DNA of 64,000 bases from Lacrimispora sinapis (GCF_043633585.1 NZ_CP141832.1:2542001-2606000); one strand, 5' to 3'. Counted from the stretch's first letter, positions 32,694 through 41,248 are shown. Notes: generated from the letters alone by a model not told the origin. A program made the numbers and translations.

Positions 32694-32839
32694 CGTATTC
32701 TCCTATTTCATTTCTTATTTCTATATAAAGGCAGGCGGCAAAATGCAATCTGCAATCACACTGGAGGATATAAATTAAATTTACAGCAAACGATTGGACT
32801 CCAAAAATAAAAATACAGATTTTAACAGAGTTTCCAGTG

Positions 32840-32904
32840 TTCACAATCTGGTCACAATCTTTTTACAACCTGGCCAAATTCTCTTCATATTTAGCCGGTA
32901 TACT
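32840..32904 (+). promoter_or_regulatory. Promoter C with five 11-bp-phased repeats
   Basis: TTCACA (32840), GTCACA (32851), TTTACA (32862), GCCAAA (32873) and TTCATA (32884) start exactly 11 bp apart. Nine bases later comes TATACT (32899-32904). Same geometry as A and B. Confidence 0.72.
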
Positions 32905-32910
32905 TATAAC

Positions 32911-33016
32911 ATCAGATAAAGATGTTGCCAACATGCTTTAAGAGAAGATTTTTTTCATAATTGCCGGTATTCTTCGGAAGAATACCGGCTCCTCCCTTTT
33001 TATGGGAGTTTTTTTA
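32911..33016 (+). ncRNA. Putative small RNA, copy C
   Basis: About 105 nt. It contains a 5' hairpin region (ATCAGATAAAGATG), a long stem GCCGGTATTCT/AGAATACCGGC (32963-32989), CTCCTCCC, and an excellent terminator CTCCC-TTTTTAT-GGGAG followed by eight T's. The best defined member of the three-copy family. Confidence 0.65.
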
Positions 33017-33025
33017 TTTCTTTTG

Positions 33026-33208
33026 TTATATCTGCTTTCTTACAATGGAATATTCGTCTCCAAATTTAAAATGAGTGCATCTTTGAGAGGAATTGCTTAA
33101 AAACTGCATCATCTCATCTTCATCTAAATTGATTGTGCATTCATAACATTCATATTCTTCGTTATATCCGTAATAGAGACAGCTCTCACAGTTGGTTTTC
33201 TGAGCCAT
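33026..33208 (-). CDS. Small Cys-rich protein, 60 residues (DUF6472-like)
   Basis: ATG 33208 follows GGAGGTATGAGA. CESCLYYGYNEEYECYEC near 6-23 and CTHF near 44 suggest a small metal-binding knuckle. It overlaps the 3' end of the acyltransferase gene and is co-transcribed with it. Function unknown. Confidence 0.75.
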   Translation of the reverse strand: MAQKTNCESCLYYGYNEEYECYECTINLDEDEMMQFLSNSSQRCTHFKFGDEYSIVRKQI

Positions 33209-34280
33209 TCTCATACCTCCTTTTTCTTTTTGTTCTCCTATTCCACACAGCTTCTGCTAACTTTTTTAGCACCTTTATTACGGTCTCATCAAAAAGAACG
33301 GCCGCTGCCAGGGAAATAATAAAAGTGAGTCCTGTTTTAAAAAGAATCCCCGGTACGTAATAGTGCCGGAAAACCGTCTTCTCTGTCACTTCGTTTACAA
33401 TCTGTCCCAGCACCAGATAATGGATCAAGTAGACAGAGTAGCTGTATCGGCTGATCAAGCCGGCTATGTTCATAAAAACAGGGATTTTCACATCTCCTAG
33501 TAATTCAAAAAACAGAAAGATGGAAACAGACATGGCAATCATTGTGAGAGCCATATCGTGTATACCAGGGGTAAAAGAGGGAGTCACACATTTTTGAAAC
33601 ATGGTCACCCCAAATCCTGCCGCTCCCAATATTGCAAATGGAAGGTAGGAAATACTGCGGTACAAACGCTTGCAGATATATCCCAGCACGAAATAGATCA
33701 GCCAGCCTTTGAAGATCATATCATCCAGACCAGGTCCCACTTCAAAGCCAAAGGCCGGTAAATAGGTGCGTACTCCCTGGATCAAAAGAATTAATCCCAG
33801 AAAAACCTTAAGCTCCCGGTCCGTCATGGCATGAAACATCCGAGCCAGAAACGGCGCACATAAATAAAGGGCCATGATCACGTACATAAACCAAAGATGG
33901 GGTGCCATGGGTATAGTCTCCGTAAAAAGCGCATGAAAAAAATTTGCCACTTGCTCATACCATGGGACTGGTTCCAAAGAAAGATAACTGTTATAATACC
34001 AGTAATAAATACCGCTATAGCATGCAAATGGAATAAAAATAGTACAAAACCGCTTCCAGTAAAATTCCTTAATATTTTCCGTACCAGATTGTAAAAGGAA
34101 AAGACCGCTGAGCATAAAATAAATCCCAACAAAAGCCAGGAGCACAGGAGTCAGCGCTGCTGAAAACAGCCATTGTTTTGAATTTACAGTCTCTGCCGGG
34201 ATTGCATGTACCATAATAATGGCGAAAACCGCCAGGGTTCTCAAGTAGTCGTATTTCACTTCACGTTTTTTAAGTCCCAT
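33186..34280 (-). CDS. Membrane acyltransferase (Acyltransferase_3 / OatA type)
   Basis: 364 residues with about ten membrane helices and the family start YDYLRTLAVFAIIMVHAIPA carrying the conserved His, followed by FYWKRFCTIFIPF. Such enzymes O-acylate cell-wall or surface sugars. No extracellular SGNH domain is attached. The target is unknown. Confidence 0.85.
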   Translation of the reverse strand: MGLKKREVKYDYLRTLAVFAIIMVHAIPAETVNSKQWLFSAALTPVLLAFVGIYFMLSGLFLLQSGTENIKEFYWKRFCTIFIPFACYSGIYYWYYNSYLSLEPVPWYEQVANFFHALFTETIPMAPHLWFMYVIMALYLCAPFLARMFHAMTDRELKVFLGLILLIQGVRTYLPAFGFEVGPGLDDMIFKGWLIYFVLGYICKRLYRSISYLPFAILGAAGFGVTMFQKCVTPSFTPGIHDMALTMIAMSVSIFLFFELLGDVKIPVFMNIAGLISRYSYSVYLIHYLVLGQIVNEVTEKTVFRHYYVPGILFKTGLTFIISLAAAVLFDETVIKVLKKLAEAVWNRRTKRKRRYENGSENQL

Positions 34281-34425
34281 GGGCTGATCCTCCTGCTTTT
34301 TCTATGGAAAAGTATAGCATATAATATCTGATTTTGACAATTTTTTTATTTCTTTTAAAAAAACTGTAGACAAATGAATATTCCTATGGTATTATAATGA
34401 AGCTGTCAGCAACGGCAGAGAAAAC

Positions 34426-34497
34426 GGCCTATTGGTCAAGCGGTCAAGACGCCGCCCTCTCACGGCGGAAACCCGGGTTCGATTCCCGGATAGGTCA
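34426..34497 (+). tRNA. tRNA-Glu (anticodon CTC)
   Basis: A cloverleaf can be drawn. The acceptor GGCCTAT pairs with ATAGGTC, the anticodon stem CCGCC/GGCGG encloses CTCTCAC with anticodon CTC, and the T arm is CCGGG-TTCGATT-CCCGG. CCA is not encoded. A TATAAT lies about 35 bp upstream and a terminator follows. Confidence 0.95.
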
Positions 34498-34503
34498 CTT
34501 TTA

Positions 34504-34552
34504 ATACACTGTATAATTCTTGTATTTACTGGAATTGTGCAGTGTTTTTTAT
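34504..34552 (+). terminator. tRNA-Glu terminator
   Basis: ACACTG and AATTC pair with GAATT and CAGTGT, followed by TTTTTTATTTTT. Confidence 0.8.
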
Positions 34553-34895
34553 TTTTGCAATTACATAGGACTATTGATTCCGTTATTTAGTTTCTGCTGC
34601 TGCATGGTTCATGAATTTTATTCTGCATTCATGAACTTTGGAACAATGGTCAGAATACCGGCTGTTATCGCTGTGTCAACGAGCAAAGAGCAAACCATTT
34701 TTTCAAATAACGTGATCTGCTCTTATTTCATGATCTTATTATATGTGAATTAGTTTATACTTGTCAGCCTATAGCCTTTTTTCTCAAGAATATCATGGAT
34801 TCGATGAATTCCCTTATTTCGTGTATGTGTTAAACCTCTTGTTGATTTTATTCCTTTCGTACTATACAATTATATTAACAAAGGAGGGAACCGAT

Positions 34896-35009
34896 ATGGC
34901 ACTTTTACTAGCTATTTTAACAATACTTTCAAAAATATTAGAAGTTGCAGCTTTGATTTGCATAATAATCTGTTCGATCAAATATTTAAAGAATCATAGA
35001 AATCAATAG
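34896..35009 (+). CDS. Small hydrophobic membrane peptide, 37 residues
   Basis: ATG 34896 follows AAAGGAGGG. The peptide is one membrane helix (MALLLAILTILSKILEVAAL continuing hydrophobic) with a charged tail (KYLKNHRNQ). It resembles type I toxin peptides or small membrane regulators in size and layout. No clear antitoxin RNA could be drawn. Confidence 0.55.
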   Translation: MALLLAILTILSKILEVAALICIIICSIKYLKNHRNQ

Positions 35010-35107
35010 GTACGAAAAATTTATTTGGTGATAATACGGAGGATTTACGAAGAGAAACCGTATCAGAATTTTCCTTTCTAGTTTCTTCTAAGAATGAATC
35101 ATAAGAC

Positions 35108-35144
35108 GCTTTGCCAACGATGGTTTCATAAAACCAGGCAAAGC
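35108..35144. repeat. Inverted repeat downstream of the membrane peptide
   Basis: GCTTTGCC and TGGTTT pair with AAACCA and GGCAAAGC, a bipartite hairpin without a T-run. Confidence 0.6.
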
Positions 35145-35181
35145 AATTGAACTTATATTAATATAAAAATAATCGCTGATA

Positions 35182-35232
35182 CAAAAAAACCATGGGGGAC
35201 CTGCCGTCTGACGGCAATCCTCCATGGTTTTC
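35182..35232. terminator. Bidirectional terminator next to flavodoxin
   Basis: AAAACCATGG pairs with CCATGGTTTT and TGCCGTC with the inner CGGCA. The flavodoxin stop is 10 bp away. Confidence 0.85.
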
Positions 35233-35243
35233 TATTTTAAAAT

Positions 35244-35666
35244 TTAAGCGAGTGATTTTCCAAGCTCAATGCACTGTGCTTCTCCCTCTGCATCAGGCTC
35301 ATTGTTGCAGATTACAAAATCGTGAGCAAACACTGCACCATCTCCCTTGCAGGTTTCTTCCCAATTGCGCATCCATTCTCCGTCACCCCAGCCGTAGGAG
35401 CCAAATAAAGCGATCTTCTTTCCTGACAGCTTGGATTCGCAGCTCTGGAACATAGGTTCAAACTCACTGTCTTCTAATTCTTCACTTCCCATGGAAGGAC
35501 AGCCGAATGCGACTGCATCGAACTCATCCATCTGGTCTGCCTGGAATTCAGAAGCGTTAAACAAGGAAACTTCTGCACCTGCTTCCTTTGCGCCTTCCGC
35601 TACTTTATTCGCCATCGCTTCTGTGTTTCCCGTACCGCTCCAAAAAACAACTGCTACTTTACTCAT
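35244..35666 (-). CDS. Flavodoxin
   Basis: 140 residues. The FMN phosphate loop VVFWSGTGNTEAMA is at 5-18 and the W/Y flavin stacking region is FGCPSMGSEELEDS and GSYGWGDGEW. It is a small cytosolic electron carrier that can replace ferredoxin under iron limitation. Transcribed with the DUF3793 gene. Confidence 0.93.
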   Translation of the reverse strand: MSKVAVVFWSGTGNTEAMANKVAEGAKEAGAEVSLFNASEFQADQMDEFDAVAFGCPSMGSEELEDSEFEPMFQSCESKLSGKKIALFGSYGWGDGEWMRNWEETCKGDGAVFAHDFVICNNEPDAEGEAQCIELGKSLA

Positions 35667-35698
35667 CTTATCCTACCTCTTCTTTCCTATTTATTTGT

Positions 35699-36253
35699 TC
35701 AGGCAGCCACTGTTAACTGCCAGACCGTTCGTCCGTTCTGCCACAGGCGTGCGTAGATGGTTCTGCACTTCTGATAGCGTGCAAATTTTTTCACCGCCTC
35801 ACACTCATTGCAGTATACTTTCCAGCAGCCGATGCATTTGCAGTTTTTTCCAGCATTTTGGATAAAGCCTATGACATCCCCAAGAGGATATCCAAGAAAA
35901 AGACCTATTTCATGAGGAAAAGACCCATCAGCCTTCAGCCGCTCTTTCAGTCTGTCAAGGGCATATTCCACTTCCATATGCTCATAACCGTACTTTTTAA
36001 GAAATCTGTTCACACCCGGACGGTCTAAATCTGCTTTTAAATGAGACTTTCTGTAGACATAAATCAGCGCTTTGTTATTGCGCCGGTATAATTCAATCAG
36101 AGAAATCCCTTTTTCACCCAGCTGACTGTTTAAATGGGTCAGCTGCTTGTTCAGCTCTTCATCCGATGTAAAGGAATGATTAAACAGGCTTGCCGTCTTA
36201 ATGGAAGCCAGTGTTGGGGCACAATATTGAATTAGATGTCTTTCAAGTAACAT
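35699..36253 (-). CDS. DUF3793-family protein
   Basis: 184 residues from ATG 36253, six bases after GGAGGT. Features: YCAPTLASIKTASLF near the start, IYVYRKSHLKADL, GYPLGDVIGFI and a Cys motif KCIGCWKVYCNECEA. The family often neighbours flavodoxin in Clostridia, suggesting a redox or iron-related role, which is unproven. Confidence 0.82.
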   Translation of the reverse strand: MLLERHLIQYCAPTLASIKTASLFNHSFTSDEELNKQLTHLNSQLGEKGISLIELYRRNNKALIYVYRKSHLKADLDRPGVNRFLKKYGYEHMEVEYALDRLKERLKADGSFPHEIGLFLGYPLGDVIGFIQNAGKNCKCIGCWKVYCNECEAVKKFARYQKCRTIYARLWQNGRTVWQLTVAA

Positions 36254-36308
36254 TTCCATACCTCCACAGTCTTAATTTGCTTCCCATCATTCCTCAAAAA
36301 CAGGTTTC

Positions 36309-36330
36309 TTAGGTTAGTTTTAGCTAACTA
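36309..36330. promoter_or_regulatory. Candidate iron-regulator box upstream of DUF3793-flavodoxin
   Basis: TTAGGTTAG followed by TTTTAGCTAACTA forms an imperfect inverted repeat. The left half equals the DtxR/IdeR half-site, but the spacing departs from the standard 19-bp box. Flavodoxin control by iron would fit. Confidence 0.4.
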
Positions 36331-36484
36331 CTATATAAATACCATATTTTATCTCTGTAATCAATACCGATTTGGCTTAATGGGAAATTTTCTACTATAT
36401 CATATTATCTGCAGAACAGGCACGTATACTTTTCCAATTTCTTACAGAAATTCTTCATTAATTTTATTCTTTCTTTAGGAGACG

Positions 36485-36516
36485 GACAAAATTTCTTCAC
36501 AATTTTGCGGTATGAT
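36485..36516 (+). promoter_or_regulatory. Promoter D with phased repeats
   Basis: GACAAA (36485) and TTCACA (36496) are 11 bp apart, with 9 bases to TATGAT (36511-36516). CTTACA at 36441 is in the same phase, but the steps between are degenerate. Same geometry as A-C. Confidence 0.55.
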
Positions 36517-36522
36517 ATAAAT

Positions 36523-36700
36523 ACAAACATAGAAAAAAACAACAAAGCAGCCAGAGTGCTTACATACATATGTTTTTACTAAGTCGGTGGAGTTGCCCTG
36601 AATGGCTTCTTTACCGGCTCAACCTAACGACAAGTCCGGGGAGCTTTTATCAAAACTCAGTAATCGCCTGGATTTTATATAAAAAAAGAAGGAGCCAGGC
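36523..36700 (+). ncRNA. Putative RNA D with AAGTC-hairpin-GGCTCAACC motif
   Basis: From promoter D a transcript without a credible protein carries AAGTC, a stem GGTGGAG/CTTTACC, then GGCTCAACCTAAC (about 36580-36630). The same motif with a different stem occurs at 53224. The 3' end is not defined. Confidence 0.45.
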
Positions 36701-36739
36701 TCCAATGTTGTCTTGTTAAAAATGATATTGCAAGCAAAA

Positions 36740-36812
36740 ACCGGGCAATGTTCAGCCTTATAACAACCGCTTTTCTCTTGGCGGAAGCTTATAAGGCTGA
36801 ACATTGCCCGGT
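36740..36812 (-). terminator. 24-bp perfect inverted repeat closing the sulfur operon
   Basis: Arms 36740-36763 and 36789-36812 are perfect complements (ACCGGGCAATGTTCAGCC and continuing TTATAA). Inside is a second small stem CCGC/GCGG. It lies 42 bp past the M20 peptidase stop. The long arms exceed a normal terminator. Confidence 0.7.
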
Positions 36813-36854
36813 ATTTTATTTCTGGATTTATTTCTGAATATATTTATCAATATT

Positions 36855-38009
36855 CTACCGGATTGCCTTACTGTCTGCTGTTATGAGTCCCAATGCAAGG
36901 GCTGCACTTTTCTCCAACTGATCTACCGTAGTGAATTCCTCTGGAGTATGGACTTCATTCATTCCGCAGGCAACCACAATTCCCCGGATCCCGTTTTTCA
37001 CAAAATGATTGTTATCACTGCCTCCCAGAGTATATTGGGTCTCTGGTTTCAGACCCAGTTCCTCACAGACGCTTTTGAACCGTGTCAGGACTTCCTCCTC
37101 CCCTCCGATCTCATAGGCTTCGATCTGCTTTTCATACCAGAATTCTACACTGCCCTTAAAACGGGAGGCGGTCTGTTCAAAAACGTCTCTTACTTTTTCC
37201 AGTTCCTCCATTGCACGGTGATCCTTTAAGCTTCGGATCTCGCCCAAAGCAATGCACTCGTCGGAGACGATATTGGTCTGTTTTCCTCCGCTTATCTTTC
37301 CGATGTTGACCGTGGTCTCCTCATCCACCCACCCCTGCTTTAACCGGGCAATGGCATGGGCGCCGATTTCAATGGCGTTAATTCCAAGCTGTGGGCAAAA
37401 GCCGGCATGGGCATTTCTGCCATTTACCTTTACTCCAAAAGATATGAGGGTAGGAGCTGCAATCGCTGCAAGGCCGATCTCTCCGCTTAAATCAAATACG
37501 TATGCGTGTTTGGAACGAATTTTAGAGTAGTCAAACAGCTGGCTTCCCTTTCCGTAATTTTCTTCTGCCACAGGAAACAATACTTCAATGTCGCAATACG
37601 GAAGATCCTGTTCTTTTGCCACCCTGACCGCCTCTAATATGGCTGCAATCCCGGAAAGGTCATCGGCTCCTAAAACCGTATCTCCTTCCGAGGTAATCAC
37701 TCCGTTTTCATCTTCCACCGCACGTTTTCCGATTCCTGGTCTGACGGTGTCCATATGGGCCGATAAAAGGATGGGGCCGGCATTTAAAGTCCCCTTTAAA
37801 AAGCCGTAGAGGTTCCCGGTAGGGGACTGGCTGCCATACCCGGTAATACGCTCTTTGAGCTTTATCCCGGCATCGTCTTCCCACACCTCAAATCCCAGCT
37901 CTTTTAATTCTTTCGTCAGATAGTCTGCGATTTCTCTCTCATGATAGGTTTCTGAATCAAACTCCACCATTTTCTTAAATTGGCTTACCAGCCTGTTTTT
38001 ATTAATCAT
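36855..38009 (-). CDS. M20-family metallopeptidase (PepT-like)
   Basis: 384 residues. Zinc motifs: SAHMDTVRPG near 83, GADDLSGIAAIL near 115 and PVAEENYGKGS near 147, with a dimerisation domain in the middle and GGSDNNHF near 335. It may cleave di/tripeptides or deacylate N-acyl amino acids. Last gene of the operon running from 44653. Confidence 0.88.
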   Translation of the reverse strand: MINKNRLVSQFKKMVEFDSETYHEREIADYLTKELKELGFEVWEDDAGIKLKERITGYGSQSPTGNLYGFLKGTLNAGPILLSAHMDTVRPGIGKRAVEDENGVITSEGDTVLGADDLSGIAAILEAVRVAKEQDLPYCDIEVLFPVAEENYGKGSQLFDYSKIRSKHAYVFDLSGEIGLAAIAAPTLISFGVKVNGRNAHAGFCPQLGINAIEIGAHAIARLKQGWVDEETTVNIGKISGGKQTNIVSDECIALGEIRSLKDHRAMEELEKVRDVFEQTASRFKGSVEFWYEKQIEAYEIGGEEEVLTRFKSVCEELGLKPETQYTLGGSDNNHFVKNGIRGIVVACGMNEVHTPEEFTTVDQLEKSAALALGLITADSKAIR

Positions 38010-38026
38010 GCTATCACCTGCCTGGG

Positions 38027-39052
38027 TTATTCATTTCCCTTTTCGTGCCGTTTAAACTTCTCTTCCGGGGTTTTGCTCAACTCTTTCCGTTCTTGGGGAG
38101 CTGACCAGATGCCTTCATAGTCAATCTGGCTCACAAAACGGGAATTAAAGTCCTGGAAAAAGGATTTATTTTCTGACTGCGGCGCCGCAATATCACGAAA
38201 ATATGTATTGTTGCGGAATGCCGGTATCACATACAAGTCTCTCAAGTATGCCCAGATGTTCTTATAATCGACCACCCGGTGCTTAATCGGACCGAGATTG
38301 CGGTAATAATGGGTATCGAACCTGGCCAGTGTTACAAAAAGCCTTACATCGCTGTCCGTTACATAATCTCCGAACAGAAAACGGTTCTCAGACAGTCTCT
38401 CCTCGATCTGGTCCATGGCCCGGTAGAAGTCTTCAAAAGCTTCCTCATAAGCGGTTATGGACTGGGCAAACATCATACGATAGGTGGCGTTGTTTATATT
38501 GGGAAAGAGCCAGTCATTGTAATCATCGATTTCCTTTCTAAGCTCCACCGGATAAAGGTCCGGAGCATCCGGAGCCTGAAATGGACGAAAGGCCACTTCA
38601 AAGTAATTGGTCAATCTGTGATAATCATTATTTACCACCTTTTTGGTCGTAACATCCACAAGAGCCGGTACCGTGCAGCGTCCTTCGTAATCCGGATCGG
38701 CGTTATAATAAAATTCACTTAAATACTGTGCACCGAGAACCGGGTCCTTGTTATCTTCATTATATACGAATTCCCAGCCAAATGCACGGTTTTCTTTGCT
38801 GTGTCCCTCTAAATTAATGCCAATGGCATCCGTTAAGCCTAAAAGTTCCCGTACAATGGAGGCGCGGTTGGACCAGTGACAGCCTTTTGCCCAGAATAAG
38901 CGGTATTTTCCGCTGTCCGCTTTTAATTCATTCTCCCCGTCTCCAAACGGAGTAGTAAAGTGATTGGGCTGTCTGATGAATGCACCTCTCTCATCAATTT
39001 CTTTTTCGATTTCTTTTGGGCGAATCTTTTGCCCGATGCTGCTGCTAGACAT
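38027..39052 (-). CDS. Glutathionyl-hydroquinone-reductase-like GST (Xi class), CHW variant
   Basis: 341 residues. The N-terminal thioredoxin-fold domain has the active site as GCHWSNRASIV, where the family norm is CPWAHR. The C-terminal helical domain has FGDYVTDSDVRLFVTL and a YYRNLG segment. Xi-class enzymes remove glutathione from conjugates by thiol attack of the Cys. The His in place of Pro after Cys is unusual and may alter chemistry. One of three complete paralogues in the operon. Confidence 0.85.
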   Translation of the reverse strand: MSSSSIGQKIRPKEIEKEIDERGAFIRQPNHFTTPFGDGENELKADSGKYRLFWAKGCHWSNRASIVRELLGLTDAIGINLEGHSKENRAFGWEFVYNEDNKDPVLGAQYLSEFYYNADPDYEGRCTVPALVDVTTKKVVNNDYHRLTNYFEVAFRPFQAPDAPDLYPVELRKEIDDYNDWLFPNINNATYRMMFAQSITAYEEAFEDFYRAMDQIEERLSENRFLFGDYVTDSDVRLFVTLARFDTHYYRNLGPIKHRVVDYKNIWAYLRDLYVIPAFRNNTYFRDIAAPQSENKSFFQDFNSRFVSQIDYEGIWSAPQERKELSKTPEEKFKRHEKGNE

Positions 39053-39071
39053 ATGTTATCCTCCTATTTGC

Positions 39072-39218
39072 TTAAAAATTTCTCAGAGCTTCATAAAAAC
39101 CTACGGCTTCAGCCCGGCTGGTAATTACGTTTTTTTTAACTCCTGATTCTCTGATCCACCGCTCTGCCTCGCCAATCAGCAGTCTCCCTACCCTTTTTTC
39201 CGTCACTCTTACTGCTTT
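39072..39218 (-). pseudogene. GNAT acetyltransferase remnant
   Basis: A frame without a start reads RVGRLLIGEAERWIRESGVK and then AVGFYEALRNF to TAA at 39072. This is the acetyl-CoA loop and C-terminus of a GNAT. The N-terminal half is missing. Confidence 0.7.
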
Positions 39219-39235
39219 CGCTGCTGCCGCCTCCC

Positions 39236-40192
39236 TTATTGAAACAGAATCTTATCTCTTCCATGAGGTGTGTTCCAGCCGGAAAGATCCGGTCCTTTTG
39301 GCAGCAGGCCAAAGGGATTATTGGACACAGCACACAAGTGATAATGTTTTTTAATGGCATCAAAATCTGTGGTATCACCAAATCCTGGCTGGGAATATAA
39401 ATCTCTTACATAGCCCCAGAGATTTGGGAATTCAGAAATACGGCTGCGGTTTAAAAGAAATCCGTTATAATAAGCAATATCAAAACGTACCAGTGTCACA
39501 TAGAGGCGGACATCGGATTCCGTGATTTTATCTCCAAAAAGGTAACGGCTGTGGCTCAAACGCTCTTCCAGCCAGTCCAGACGGTTAAATACCAGCGCAT
39601 AAGCCTCTTCATACGCTTCCTGGCTTCTGGCAAATCCTGCTTTGTATACGCCGTTATTGATCTCATGAAAAAGGATGTCGTTTAACTCGTCAATCTCATT
39701 TCTTAACTCCACCGGATACAGATCAGGGGCGCCGGGCTTATGATATTTGCGCCACTCCACTTCCCAGTATCTGGTCAAGTTGAAATAATCGTTATTCACC
39801 ACTTTTCCAGTGGTTAAATCCACAACTGAAGGAACCGTAAATCTTCCGCTATACTCCGGATCCGCTTTTAGGTATGCCTCGCTTAAATACCGGATTTTTA
39901 ATACGGGATCTTCCTCATTCTCATCCAATGTAAACGCCCAGTCCGTACGACCCACATCCGGTCTTATGGGATCCAGTGTTCCCAGACTTATGGCATCGGA
40001 AAGTCCCAAAAGACTTATGACGATTACTGACCGGTGTGCCCATGGACAGGCCGGAGACCAGATTAAGCGGTATCTTCCTGCTTCGACTGGAAGCTGCCCT
40101 TCCTCTATTCCAAAGGGAGTTGTAAACCGATTGCTCTGGCGATTAAACTTCCCGTCTTTTTCTACTTCATTGGTTATAAATTTTTCTGACAT
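39236..40192 (-). CDS. Glutathionyl-hydroquinone-reductase-like GST (Xi class)
   Basis: 318 residues with the canonical active site SPACPWAHRSVIV and the C-terminal FGDKITESDVRLYVTLVRFD. Closest in the window to the paralogue at 43664-44653. Confidence 0.9.
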   Translation of the reverse strand: MSEKFITNEVEKDGKFNRQSNRFTTPFGIEEGQLPVEAGRYRLIWSPACPWAHRSVIVISLLGLSDAISLGTLDPIRPDVGRTDWAFTLDENEEDPVLKIRYLSEAYLKADPEYSGRFTVPSVVDLTTGKVVNNDYFNLTRYWEVEWRKYHKPGAPDLYPVELRNEIDELNDILFHEINNGVYKAGFARSQEAYEEAYALVFNRLDWLEERLSHSRYLFGDKITESDVRLYVTLVRFDIAYYNGFLLNRSRISEFPNLWGYVRDLYSQPGFGDTTDFDAIKKHYHLCAVSNNPFGLLPKGPDLSGWNTPHGRDKILFQ

Positions 40193-40223
40193 GGCAATTC
40201 CCTCTTTTCTTTTTGACGGCTGG

Positions 40224-40712
40224 TTAATGCTTCATATCTTCTCTTCCGTATTCATCCACGAACCGGTATTTTTCGGGAAGCAAAAACCCCTCCTGCTCCA
40301 TCCACGCTCTGGTGTCTTCCGGTCCGCAAAAGATGCACATGGCAGTCTTGCTTCTGCGAAATCCCATTTTTTCATAAAGTGCCACAGTCCTGGGATGGGT
40401 ATAAAGAATTACGTTCTGTCCCTTTACCTGGTCAAGAAGCAGTGAGATCAGTTTTCTTCCAATCCCGGATCCCTGGTACTCTTCCTCAAGGGCTATGTTA
40501 TAGACTGCCGCCTGACAGACTCCGTCAGATAAAGCTCTCCCAACCCCTACGATCTGGTCCTTGTCATAGACAAATACCACCGCATAGCTGTTGGTGAAAA
40601 TGGTTTCCTGTTCCTCCGGAGTATGATCTGACAGGCCGGACCGGCGTAAAACATCGGAAACCTCCTGCCAGTTGATGTTATCTTTTGTTGTCTTATAGGT
40701 TATTTCACTCAT
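40224..40712 (-). CDS. GNAT-family N-acetyltransferase
   Basis: 162 residues. The acetyl-CoA loop EEEYQGSGIGRKLISLLL is near 75-92, then ILYTHPRTVALYEKMGFRR. By operon context it might acetylate a cysteine derivative, as the SnaA-type step of S-substituted cysteine salvage in Bacillus, but the substrate is inferred. Confidence 0.87.
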   Translation of the reverse strand: MSEITYKTTKDNINWQEVSDVLRRSGLSDHTPEEQETIFTNSYAVVFVYDKDQIVGVGRALSDGVCQAAVYNIALEEEYQGSGIGRKLISLLLDQVKGQNVILYTHPRTVALYEKMGFRRSKTAMCIFCGPEDTRAWMEQEGFLLPEKYRFVDEYGREDMKH

Positions 40713-40729
40713 AGGATTCCCCCTGGTAC

Positions 40730-41240
40730 TTAAATTTTTCTTTTGGATCCAGGCTTAAATACTCCCGTCCTGCCGGAACTTCCCAGCCGCTTTTTATTTA
40801 CGCGGAATACCTGATGGTAATCCACATCAAACCTGGCCAGTGTCGGATAAAGCCGGCTATCGAATCCGTTATATAATCGCCCAATAAAAATCTCCTTGAA
40901 GCAAGTCTTTGGTCAAGGAGATCCATGGCTTCAAAAAATGCCTCATATGCCTTTTTGTTGCTGTATCTGCAATTACAGGGACAGTGGGCCGTTCTTTATA
41001 ATCCCCATCCGGGGCATCCTTATCGTAGAGTTCCTTTAAAAAGTGTATCCCTAACACCGGATCTTTTTCCCCTTCAACTTCGGTAAAAACCCATCCCTTA
41101 GGATCCCTGTAAATGCCCGTAGTCCCAAGGCTGATGACTTTACGAAGACCTAACAGCTTCCAGGCAATCACCACTTTGTGTGCGTGAGGGCAGGCCGGCA
41201 TCCATAAAAGCCGGTACCGGTGTCTGCCTGGACCGGCCAT
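40730..41240 (-). pseudogene. Broken fourth Xi-class GST paralogue
   Basis: The frame from 41240 begins inside the active-site region (RYRLLWMPACPHAHKVVIAW), lacking about 45 N-terminal residues. After TVPVIADTATK it has lost about 100 residues and the frame shifts into AYEAFFEAMDLLDQRLASRR and FLLGDYITDS. A second shift leads to LARFDVDYHQVFRVNKKRL, ending at TAA 40730. Confidence 0.85.
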
Positions 41241-41248
41241 TTTCCTCC

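Noticed and set aside
34520..34753. Plus-strand 77-codon frame after tRNA-Glu
   Set aside because: It begins inside the tRNA terminator and has no ribosome site.
36580..36640. Cyclic-di-GMP-I riboswitch
   Set aside because: The conserved GEMM core and tetraloop receptor words are missing and no target gene follows on that strand.
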